Source: Pseudomonadota bacterium
GTDB taxonomy: Bacteria; Pseudomonadota; Alphaproteobacteria; UBA2966; CAIVPW01
Direction: 5' to 3'
Length of the DNA stretch: 30,423 bases
Assembly (NCBI GenBank): GCA_027625125.1
Contig: JAQBXG010000001.1
Location: forward strand, 1-30,423
Below are positions 21,424 through 28,612 of the stretch, piece after piece. The notes beneath the pieces were generated by a model, which was not told where the DNA came from, did not search any database, and saw only the letters and a program-made list of their open reading frames with translations. Made by a program: the position numbers and the translations under genes. Each line of letters starts with the position of its first letter. Within the stretch, counting starts at the first letter, position 1.

Positions 21424-24390
21424 TCAAGCCCGGTCTGACGCGTCCGGCGCCGGTCCGCGGTTCTCCAATGCGTCGCGCACGGCCCGCGCCAGCCCCTCCA
21501 TCCGGAACGGCTTGAACAGGATGGCAAAGCGTTCGGTGTCGACCCCGGCGGCCCGCGCCGCCGCATCGGAATACGCGGTCACGAACAACACCCGGACCTC
21601 CGGATAGCGGGCGTCGATCTCGGCCACCAGGGCAGGACCGTTGATCTCGCCGCCCAACCCGACATCGGCCAGGATCAGGTCCGGCAGTTGGCGCTCGATT
21701 TGTTCCCGGGCCGACTCGGCATCCACCGCCTCCGCCACCCGGTACCCCAACCCGGTCAACATATGGGCCGTCAGCTGCCGCACTTCGCCGTCGTCCTCTA
21801 CCAGCAGCACGTGCTCGCCCGCGCCGGCGGCGATGTCGTAGCGCACCGGCGCCTCGGCCGCTTCCGGCGTCCGCTCGTCGCGGGGCAGCAACATCGTTAC
21901 CGACGTGCCCACCCCTTCCTCGCTGGCGACCTTGACGTGGCCCCCCGACTGGTTGACGAACCCGTACACCATCGACAGCCCCAGGCCGCTGCCCTTGCCG
22001 ATGTCCTTGGTCGTGAAAAACGGGTCGAACGCCTTTCGCAGCACCTCGGGCGCCATGCCGCAGCCGCCATCCTGCACCACAAGGCGCACGTACTGTCCCG
22101 GCGCCGGCCCCCCGTGTTCGCCTTCGTCTTCGTCCTCGGCGTCGACGGTCCGGTTCTGGGCCCGAAACGCAAGGACACCGCCGTCCGGCATCGCATCGCG
22201 GGCGTTGATCGCCAGATTCAGGATCGCGTTCTCGAGTTGCCCGGGGTCCACCGAAACGACCCAAAGATCGTCGTCGATCGCCATGTCGATATGGATATCG
22301 TCCCCAAGCGACATTGAAATAAGCCCGTACAACTCGTTCATCAGCTCCGCCAGCCGCACCGGCTTCGGAGTCAATGCCTGTTGCCGCGAATAGGCCAACA
22401 GCCGGTGGGTCAGCTCGGCGCCGCGATGGGTCGCCAGCAGGATCGACCAGACCGGATGGGAGTCGTTGCTGGAATCGACATCCAGCAGTTCGGCGTTGCC
22501 CTGGATGACCGCCAGCAGATTATTGAAATCGTGGGCGACGCCGCCGGTCAACTCGCCGATCGCCTCCAGTTTTTGCGCCTGCCGCAGTTTCGATTCGGTC
22601 TGGCGCAACTCCTCTTCCGCCGCCTTGCGGGCGGTGATGTTGCGGACGGTGCCCGACACCCCCGCCATGCCGCCATCGCTGTCGCGCAACAATCGGACGT
22701 TGGTCGACACCCACACCGTCGAGCCGTCCGGGCGCCGCAATTCGGCCTCGAAATCGCGCACCGTTTCCGATTGCGCCAACATCTCCAGCAATCGCTCGCG
22801 CTCGCGGGGGTCCACGTACCAGTCCGCAACCTTCACGCCGACGACTTTCGCCGGATCGGCTCCCATCAGGTCGCGCACCGCCGGGGACACAAACGCGATC
22901 CGCCCGTCCGCGTCCGCCTCGTAATACACGTCGGTCATGTTTTCGATGATCGAGCGGTACCGCCTTTCGCTGTCGCGCAGCGCATTGCGGTCGGCTTCTG
23001 ACTGCGTGATGTCCTGCACGGTGCCCAACAGCCGGATCGCCACATCGTCGTCGCCTGTTTCCACCTGCAATGCGGTCCTGACGATGACGCTCGAATTGTC
23101 CTTTCGCACGACGGTATGTTCCAGTTCGCGACCCTTCCGGTCGGCGATCGTCGCCGCGATCGCCTCCTCGACGCGCGGGCGATCCTCCGCCAAGACCTGC
23201 CGAACGAACAACTCCGCGCTCGGCTCGACCGAACCGGGGTCGTGGCCGAATATGCGCATGGCCTCGTCCGACCAGCGCATTTCACCGCTCTCCAGATCCC
23301 ATTCCCAACTGCCCAGATGCGCGACGCGCTGCGCCTCGGCCAACCGGCGCTCGCTGGTCGCCAATTCCTGCGTGCGGTCCAGTACGCGTTGCTCCAGCGT
23401 CGCGCCCAGTTTTCGAATCCGCGCCTCCGCCCTGGTGCGGTCGGTCAGGTCCTGCATCGTCCCCTCGATCCAGGTCGTCGCCCCGGAGGCGCTGTGGATC
23501 GAGCGACCGATCAGCCGCAACCAGCGTTCCTCGCCCGGCGCCGGATGCACGCGGAACTCGACATCGACCTCCTTGCCCGCGCCCAGTCGCCGCATCGCGG
23601 TTTCCCAGGCCTCGACATCGGCGGCATCGATCTTTCGGCGTTGCGCTTCGATTGACGGCGGCCCGGCGGCGGGATCAAACCCGAACAGGCGGTACCATTC
23701 GTCCGAATACTGGGTCGATCCGTCTTGCGGCCGGATCACAAATCCGCCGATCGACGCCAACCGCTGCGTCACATTCAGGCGGCCGCGCGAGGTGATGGCG
23801 TCCCGCAGCGATGGGAAATAGCGGTTCTCGATCGTCACCAGCGTCCCGACATAAATGGCGATCATCGCCGCGACGATGGCCGACGTTTCCGATTCCGAAC
23901 GCCACAGGAACATCCCCGCGATCGGCACCATGTCGAGGGCGAGAAACGCGAAGTACGCAGGCCGCCAGGCGGCGTAGGCCGTAAGCGCCGCGGTCGCCAT
24001 GCCGCCCAGCACGAACAACAGGAAAATCTGCAATTCGTAGTGGCCGGCGACAAAGAACAACACGCTGGCCGCGCCCCACGCAGCACCGCCGGCGATTGCG
24101 AACGCCATATGCACTCGCGTCCGCCGCCGCACCGCCGGCCCGCCATCGTCCACCAGCCGCGAGCCGGTCAGCACCGCGACACGCAGCGCCACCAGCCCCA
24201 GCACGACCGTCAGCCAGCCGGCCAGGACCGGGGTCGGGACAAACCCGTGGAACGCCACCGCCAACAGAATGGCGACCGCTGCCGTGCCCAGATTCGCGGG
24301 CAGCAGATTCCGTTCCAGGAACCGCAGCAGGTCGTATTGTTCGGTGGCGGCCAGTTGGCGGATGGCCGATGTGCGTTGAAAGATCGCCAT
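21424..24390 (-). CDS. Hybrid sensor histidine kinase with membrane domain, three PAS domains and receiver
   Basis: This is a 988-residue protein. About six membrane helices lie between residues 33 and 188. PAS-like domains follow at about 205-320, 350-465 and 475-590, then a histidine kinase with the H box GGVAHDFNNLLAVI (His620), an N box NAILNLAINARDAM (721-734), and ATP-lid glycines DGGCGM and GKGSGLGLSMVYG (798-810). The C-terminal receiver has acidic EDD (865-867), Asp909 as phosphate acceptor (LILADVGLGG) and Lys960. No output domain is attached and no response regulator gene lies nearby, so its partner is elsewhere. It sits between mrcA and prfB. The signal is unknown; an envelope or intracellular redox/ligand cue through PAS is plausible. 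Confidence 0.93.
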   Translation of the reverse strand: MAIFQRTSAIRQLAATEQYDLLRFLERNLLPANLGTAAVAILLAVAFHGFVPTPVLAGWLTVVLGLVALRVAVLTGSRLVDDGGPAVRRRTRVHMAFAIAGGAAWGAASVLFFVAGHYELQIFLLFVLGGMATAALTAYAAWRPAYFAFLALDMVPIAGMFLWRSESETSAIVAAMIAIYVGTLVTIENRYFPSLRDAITSRGRLNVTQRLASIGGFVIRPQDGSTQYSDEWYRLFGFDPAAGPPSIEAQRRKIDAADVEAWETAMRRLGAGKEVDVEFRVHPAPGEERWLRLIGRSIHSASGATTWIEGTMQDLTDRTRAEARIRKLGATLEQRVLDRTQELATSERRLAEAQRVAHLGSWEWDLESGEMRWSDEAMRIFGHDPGSVEPSAELFVRQVLAEDRPRVEEAIAATIADRKGRELEHTVVRKDNSSVIVRTALQVETGDDDVAIRLLGTVQDITQSEADRNALRDSERRYRSIIENMTDVYYEADADGRIAFVSPAVRDLMGADPAKVVGVKVADWYVDPRERERLLEMLAQSETVRDFEAELRRPDGSTVWVSTNVRLLRDSDGGMAGVSGTVRNITARKAAEEELRQTESKLRQAQKLEAIGELTGGVAHDFNNLLAVIQGNAELLDVDSSNDSHPVWSILLATHRGAELTHRLLAYSRQQALTPKPVRLAELMNELYGLISMSLGDDIHIDMAIDDDLWVVSVDPGQLENAILNLAINARDAMPDGGVLAFRAQNRTVDAEDEDEGEHGGPAPGQYVRLVVQDGGCGMAPEVLRKAFDPFFTTKDIGKGSGLGLSMVYGFVNQSGGHVKVASEEGVGTSVTMLLPRDERTPEAAEAPVRYDIAAGAGEHVLLVEDDGEVRQLTAHMLTGLGYRVAEAVDAESAREQIERQLPDLILADVGLGGEINGPALVAEIDARYPEVRVLFVTAYSDAAARAAGVDTERFAILFKPFRMEGLARAVRDALENRGPAPDASDRA

Positions 24391-24493
24391 CTCGTCGCGG
24401 TTTGCTCGGGCGGGCGGCGCAGTATGCCACAGCGGCCCCGCCGGCGCGGAATCTGTGTGTATCAGCCGTATTTGGGGCGGTAAACAGCCGGCG

Positions 24494-26887
24494 CTAGTAA
24501 AGTCCGCGGCGGCGCGCGTCGGTGAAGGTGATGAATCCGTCGTCGAGGATCAGGGCGTTTTCCAGCCCCGGCTCGGTCCCCGGCCGGAAGGCCTCCAGAA
24601 TCACCTGCTCGTCGCCGGGGCGCGCCAGTTCACCGGTCTCGGCATTGATCCGCACCAGGCGCACACTGGGCGGAATCCGGAATGGAACGGCGGGCTTGCC
24701 GCGCAATGCCTCGTCCATGAAATCACGGAACACCGGCGCCGCCGCCGAGGCCCCTTGCTCATACGGCCCCATGGTTCCGGGCTCGTCAAAGCCGACAAAC
24801 ACGCCGACCGCAAGGTCCGGTGAGAAACCCAGGAACCAGGCGTCGATCGAATCATTCGTCGTTCCGGTTTTCCCGGCCAGCGGCTTGCCGACCGAGGCGA
24901 CCGTGCGGCCGGTACCGCGCTGCACGACCCCTTCCATCATCGAAACAAGCTGATACGCCGTCGAGTCCGCCAGCACCCGCGCCCGGTTGTCCGGCACGAC
25001 CGGCGGCGCCTGACTCGCCCACGCGGTTTGCGCGCAGTTTGGACAAACCCGCGTGTCGTGTTGGAAAACCGTGTTGCCATAGCGATCCTGCACGCGATCG
25101 ATCAACGCCGGTGTGATCGCATGACCGCCGTTGACGATCATCGCGTAGGCGGCAGTCAACCGCATCAGCGTCGTTTCGCCTGCGCCGAGCGCCATCGACA
25201 GCACCCGCGGCATCTCGTCGGTCACGTTCATGCGCTCGGCATATTCGGCCACGATATCTATGCCGATGTGCTGCGCCATGCGCACCGTCATCAGATTGCG
25301 GGACTTCTCGATTCCCAGCCGCAGCGTGCTCGGACCATAGAATTCCTGCGAATAGTTCGCGGGCTTCCATTTCGGCAGACCCGGACCCTGGTCGACCACG
25401 AATGGCGCATCCAGCACTAGCGTCGCCGGGGTGAATCCGTGCTCCAGCGCCGCGGCATAGACGATCGGCTTGAACGCCGACCCCGGCTGCCGGATCGCCT
25501 GGATGGCGCGATTGAATTCGCTCGATTCGAAGCTGTACCCGCCGACCATCGCCAGCACCCGGCCGGTGTGGGGATCGAGCGCCACCAGCGCGCCTTCGAT
25601 GTCGGAAATCTGGTGGAGCCCAAACATCCCGACCTCGTCGCGCACCTCGGCAATGACGACGTCCCCGGGGGTCAACACGTCGGTCGCCGCAACGGGCGCG
25701 GCGCCAACGCGCTGGCCCTCGCGCCACGGGCGCGCCCATTCCAGTTCCGCCATCGGAATCGTGCCCTGGCCGCCGTCGGCAAAGCCGATGACAGCGCCCT
25801 CGGGCGTCACCTCCAGCACCGCCGCCAGCCAGCGGCCGGGGCCCAAGTCCGGCGGCGGCGGAATCTCGGAAAGACGCCCGGCCCACCGCAACCCGACCCC
25901 TTCTAGCCGCGTGACCGGTCCGCGCCAGCCGTGGCGGCGGTCGTACGCTTCCAGTCCCTGGCGCAACACCCGCGTCGCCAGTTCCTGCAAACGCGGGTCC
26001 AGTGTCGTCCGCACCGACAAGCCGCCGCCGTACAGCCGGTCGCTGCCGTACCTTTCCATCAATTGCCGGCGAACTTCCTCGGCGAAATAGGCGCCGTCGA
26101 ACACTTCGGTCTCGGTCCGCGGCTGGATACGAAACGGCGTCGCCGCTGCCGCCTCCGCCTCGAACGGCGTGATGTATCCCTCCGCCAGCATGCGGCCGAT
26201 GACCCAGTCGCGCCGCGCCCGCGCCGCCTCGGGGCGGCGGATCGGATTATAGTTGGTCGGCGCCTTCGGCAACGCCGCCAGGTATGCCGCTTCGGCTACC
26301 GTCAGCGCATCCAGCGGCTTGTCGAAATAGTTCAGCGCTGCGGCCGCGACGCCATAGGACCCGTACCCCAGATAGATCTCGTTCAGGTACAACTCCAGAA
26401 TACGGTTCTTCGTGAGCGCCCGTTCGATCCGCAACGACAGAATGGCCTCACGGATTTTCCGCGTCAGCGCCACTTCCTTGTCCAGCAGAAAGATCTGCGC
26501 GACCTGCTGGGTGATCGTCGACGCGCCGATCGGCCGGCGGTCGTCGCCCACGTTTTGCAGGTTCGTCAGGGCCGCGCGAACAATCGCCAGCGGGTCGATT
26601 CCGGGATGGACAAAAAAATTCTCGTCCTCGGCGGCGACAAATGCGTCGATGACGCGCTGCGGAATGGCGGTGACGGGAACGAACACCCGCGGCTCGCGGG
26701 CAAACTCAGTCAGCAGCCGCCCGTCACCGGCATGGACCCGGGTCATCGTCGGCGGCTCATAGGTCGCCAGCATGTCGTGGGGCGGCAGATCGCGGCCGAA
26801 CGCATAAAACACATATGCGGCGCCGCCCGCCGTCGCGAGCACAGCGATGAACAGCAACGCGAAGACAGTGCCGAAAAACCGGACCAT
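24494..26887 (-). CDS. mrcA: Penicillin-binding protein 1A (class A transglycosylase/transpeptidase)
   Basis: This 797-residue bifunctional enzyme is anchored by helix 8-30 (FALLFIAVLATAGGAAYVFY). The GT51 transglycosylase domain has the catalytic Glu87 (AAEDENFFVHPGID) and GASTITQQ. An OB-like insert follows (about 330-430). The transpeptidase has SAFK (Ser470, Lys473), SRN (529-531) and KTGTT (673-677). It polymerises glycan strands and cross-links them in the periplasm. The frame opens at 27010, but the preceding 41 residues do not look like PBP1A, so I chose the ATG at 26887 with GGAGGG about 12 nt upstream. An exported CxxC pair (Cys615, Cys618) sits between the SRN and KTG motifs. The end GRRRGLY is intact. 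Confidence 0.95.
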   Translation of the reverse strand: MVRFFGTVFALLFIAVLATAGGAAYVFYAFGRDLPPHDMLATYEPPTMTRVHAGDGRLLTEFAREPRVFVPVTAIPQRVIDAFVAAEDENFFVHPGIDPLAIVRAALTNLQNVGDDRRPIGASTITQQVAQIFLLDKEVALTRKIREAILSLRIERALTKNRILELYLNEIYLGYGSYGVAAAALNYFDKPLDALTVAEAAYLAALPKAPTNYNPIRRPEAARARRDWVIGRMLAEGYITPFEAEAAAATPFRIQPRTETEVFDGAYFAEEVRRQLMERYGSDRLYGGGLSVRTTLDPRLQELATRVLRQGLEAYDRRHGWRGPVTRLEGVGLRWAGRLSEIPPPPDLGPGRWLAAVLEVTPEGAVIGFADGGQGTIPMAELEWARPWREGQRVGAAPVAATDVLTPGDVVIAEVRDEVGMFGLHQISDIEGALVALDPHTGRVLAMVGGYSFESSEFNRAIQAIRQPGSAFKPIVYAAALEHGFTPATLVLDAPFVVDQGPGLPKWKPANYSQEFYGPSTLRLGIEKSRNLMTVRMAQHIGIDIVAEYAERMNVTDEMPRVLSMALGAGETTLMRLTAAYAMIVNGGHAITPALIDRVQDRYGNTVFQHDTRVCPNCAQTAWASQAPPVVPDNRARVLADSTAYQLVSMMEGVVQRGTGRTVASVGKPLAGKTGTTNDSIDAWFLGFSPDLAVGVFVGFDEPGTMGPYEQGASAAAPVFRDFMDEALRGKPAVPFRIPPSVRLVRINAETGELARPGDEQVILEAFRPGTEPGLENALILDDGFITFTDARRRGLY

Positions 26888-26912
26888 GCCGACCAGGCCC
26901 TCCGGGGGCCGC

Positions 26913-26930
26913 CGGATTCGAAGGAATCCG
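26913..26930. other. Hairpin in the mrcA leader
   Basis: CGGATTC and GAATCCG pair over 7 bp with a 4-nt loop, 26 nt upstream of the mrcA ATG in the 119-nt amiC-mrcA gap. The same gap holds a possible minus-strand promoter: TTGCGG, 18 nt, TATTGT. So mrcA may have its own promoter beyond read-through from amiC. The hairpin would lie in the 5' leader. Confidence 0.4.
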
Positions 26931-27006
26931 AGTTTCTTGAAACAATATGTCCGAAGTATGACCCGCCGCAAGTTTTGCTCCGGCAATCGCGCCGGGGGAG
27001 AATGGG

Positions 27007-28203
27007 TCAACCGGGCAGCGCCCCGAAATATTCGTCCACGGCCCGCACCACCGCCGCGATGATCGGCCGCCGCGCGCTCGGGCTGTTCAGCGCACTTTCA
27101 TCGCGGGCATTCGACAGGTACCCCAGTTCCACCAGTACCGACGGCACGTCGGGCGCCTTCAGCACGGCAAATCCGGCGAACCGGTGGGTGTTCCGCAACA
27201 GCCGCCAGTTGGCGGCGAACTCGGGAATCAATACATTCGCAAACGTCGCGGACAGGTTCATCGTCTCCCGTTGCGCCAGACTGATCAGAATCGCCGCGAC
27301 GTCGTCGTCCTGCCCGCGCAGATCCAGTCCGCCGATCGCGTCGGCGCGATTTTCCTTGGCCGCCAGGTCGGCGGCCTCCTTGTCGGACGCCGTTTCCGAA
27401 AGCGTATAGACACTGGCCCCGCGCACGTTGGGCGAATCGAGCGAATCGGCGTGCAACGACAGGAACAGCTCGGCCCCGGCCCGACGGGCAATCGCAACCC
27501 GCTCGCGCAGCGCGACAAACCGGTCCCGCTCCCGCGTCAACACGACCGCATAGCGGCCGGTCGCCTCCAACGCGTCGCGCAACTCCATGCTGATCGCCAG
27601 GGTGATGTCCTTTTCGCGGGTGCCGGTGACGCCCAAGGCGCCGGGATCGACGCCGCCGTGACCGGGGTCCAGCGCCACGACGATCTTGCCCCGCGGCCGC
27701 ACGGCGGCGATTTCGACGGATGGCGCGGTGACTTGCGGCGGTGGCGCATCGGCGACGAATCCGGCCGCGTTGACCGGCTGCAAGTCCAGCACCAGGCGAT
27801 AGCGCGAGACGGCGCCGGGCGGCAGCAGGAATGCGTTCGTCACGACCGCGGGCGCTTCCAGGTCCAGCACCACCCGCGACGTATCATCATCGAAACGGCC
27901 GAATCGATAGCGGGCCACCACCCCTCTGCCGCGGCCGCCCTCGCCCGCCGCCAGGCCCCAGTAGACCACCGGCAGATCGATGACGATGCGGTACGGGTTG
28001 TCGAGGGCAAAGACCGTGAATGCCACTGCCTCGGTCAGGTCCAGGACCAGACGGGTCGCGCCGCCCTGGTCCCCCAGGCGAACGTCGGTGACGGTTGGCT
28101 GGGACGCCGCCGGCGCAGCAGCCAGACTCAGGACCGCCGCCGCCCCCAGCGCGACCAGCGCGGCCCTTGCGCTGGTGCGAAGACCCGTAGACCGTTCGCG
28201 CAC
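27007..28203 (-). CDS. amiC: N-acetylmuramoyl-L-alanine amidase (AmiC-type, AMIN plus Amidase_3)
   Basis: This 398-residue exported enzyme removes stem peptides from glycan strands at the septum. A basic N-terminus and hydrophobic signal (ALVALGAAAVLSLAAAPAASQ) come first. An N-terminal AMIN domain (about 35-125; DVRLGDQGGATRLVLDL) recruits it to septal wall. The C-terminal Amidase_3 zinc site is His in DPGHGGVDPG, Glu in TREKDI, His in LSLHADS and the catalytic Glu in VLVELGYLSN. I chose GTG 28203 because the signal peptide starts there, with AGGG 5 nt upstream. A TTG one codon earlier is also possible. The frame is open for 178 more codons upstream across the rne leader, which is not coding on this strand. 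It diverges from rne. Confidence 0.93.
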   Translation of the reverse strand: MRERSTGLRTSARAALVALGAAAVLSLAAAPAASQPTVTDVRLGDQGGATRLVLDLTEAVAFTVFALDNPYRIVIDLPVVYWGLAAGEGGRGRGVVARYRFGRFDDDTSRVVLDLEAPAVVTNAFLLPPGAVSRYRLVLDLQPVNAAGFVADAPPPQVTAPSVEIAAVRPRGKIVVALDPGHGGVDPGALGVTGTREKDITLAISMELRDALEATGRYAVVLTRERDRFVALRERVAIARRAGAELFLSLHADSLDSPNVRGASVYTLSETASDKEAADLAAKENRADAIGGLDLRGQDDDVAAILISLAQRETMNLSATFANVLIPEFAANWRLLRNTHRFAGFAVLKAPDVPSVLVELGYLSNARDESALNSPSARRPIIAAVVRAVDEYFGALPG

Positions 28204-28255
28204 CAAGACCCTGTCCCTACCTCCATCTAGTGGTGCAAGACCCGTGACTCCACAA

Positions 28256-28285
28256 GATATAACCCGGCGTTCGCGTTTTGGGCAA
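28256..28285 (-). promoter_or_regulatory. Promoter candidate for amiC
   Basis: On the minus strand TTGCCC (28285-28280) is followed by 18 nt and TATATC (28261-28256), about 50 nt before the amiC start. It faces away from the rne promoter. Confidence 0.4.
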
Positions 28286-28308
28286 CGATGCCCTGCCGGG
28301 ATTTTGCT

Positions 28309-28337
28309 TTGCGGAAATCTCCGGTCGTGCCTATATA
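28309..28337 (+). promoter_or_regulatory. Promoter candidate for rne, with palindromic -10
   Basis: TTGCGG (28309-28314), a 17-nt spacer and TATATA (28332-28337) form a reasonable sigma70 promoter. The -10 is the centre of a perfect 12-bp palindrome GCCTATATAGGC (28329-28340), which could hold a dimeric regulator. Transcription would start near 28344, leaving a leader of about 270 nt. Confidence 0.55.
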
Positions 28338-28343
28338 GGCATC

Positions 28344-28612
28344 GCGAACCTCCGCAGCCGGTTCGCTGACCCCGAGACGGGGGCACGCGGCGGCGGGGTG
28401 GAACCAGGCATGTCCGGCTGATTTTCGGTCTGCCGCCACCCGCGCGAAAGGCAAGGCGGAGTAAACGAGGAACCGAAGCCCCACCCGGCGCAGCCGGGAC
28501 GGCAGCCTGTCGGTGATGAGACCGCGCGATGTGGCGCCCGAAGGCTTCGCACATACAGCGGCGGCGTCGCGCACCCAGTTCGCGGGAGCGCGGCCCGTCA
28601 CGGAGAAGTACA
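28344..28612 (+). promoter_or_regulatory. Structured 5' leader of rne
   Basis: The 409-bp gap between amiC and rne holds two divergent promoters and this leader. Visible stems include GCGAACC/GGTTCGC (28344-28350 with 28360-28366) and CCCCG/CGGGG (28370-28374 with 28378-28382). Further on are GGGTGG/CCACCC (28396-28401 with 28436-28441) and CCCGGC/GCCGGG (28484-28489 with 28493-28498). RNase E is known in E. coli to control its own mRNA through a structured 5' UTR; an equivalent role here is inferred. A three-codon minigene (ATG TCC GGC TGA) starts at about 28410, and an in-frame ATG at 28529 could extend RNase E by 28 basic residues. Confidence 0.5.

Noticed and set aside
28499..28560. Hammerhead-like or riboswitch-like GTGATGAG stretch in the rne leader
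   Set aside because: The conserved hammerhead core (CUGAUGAG with a matching GAAA) is not complete, and I find no match to a riboswitch class I know.
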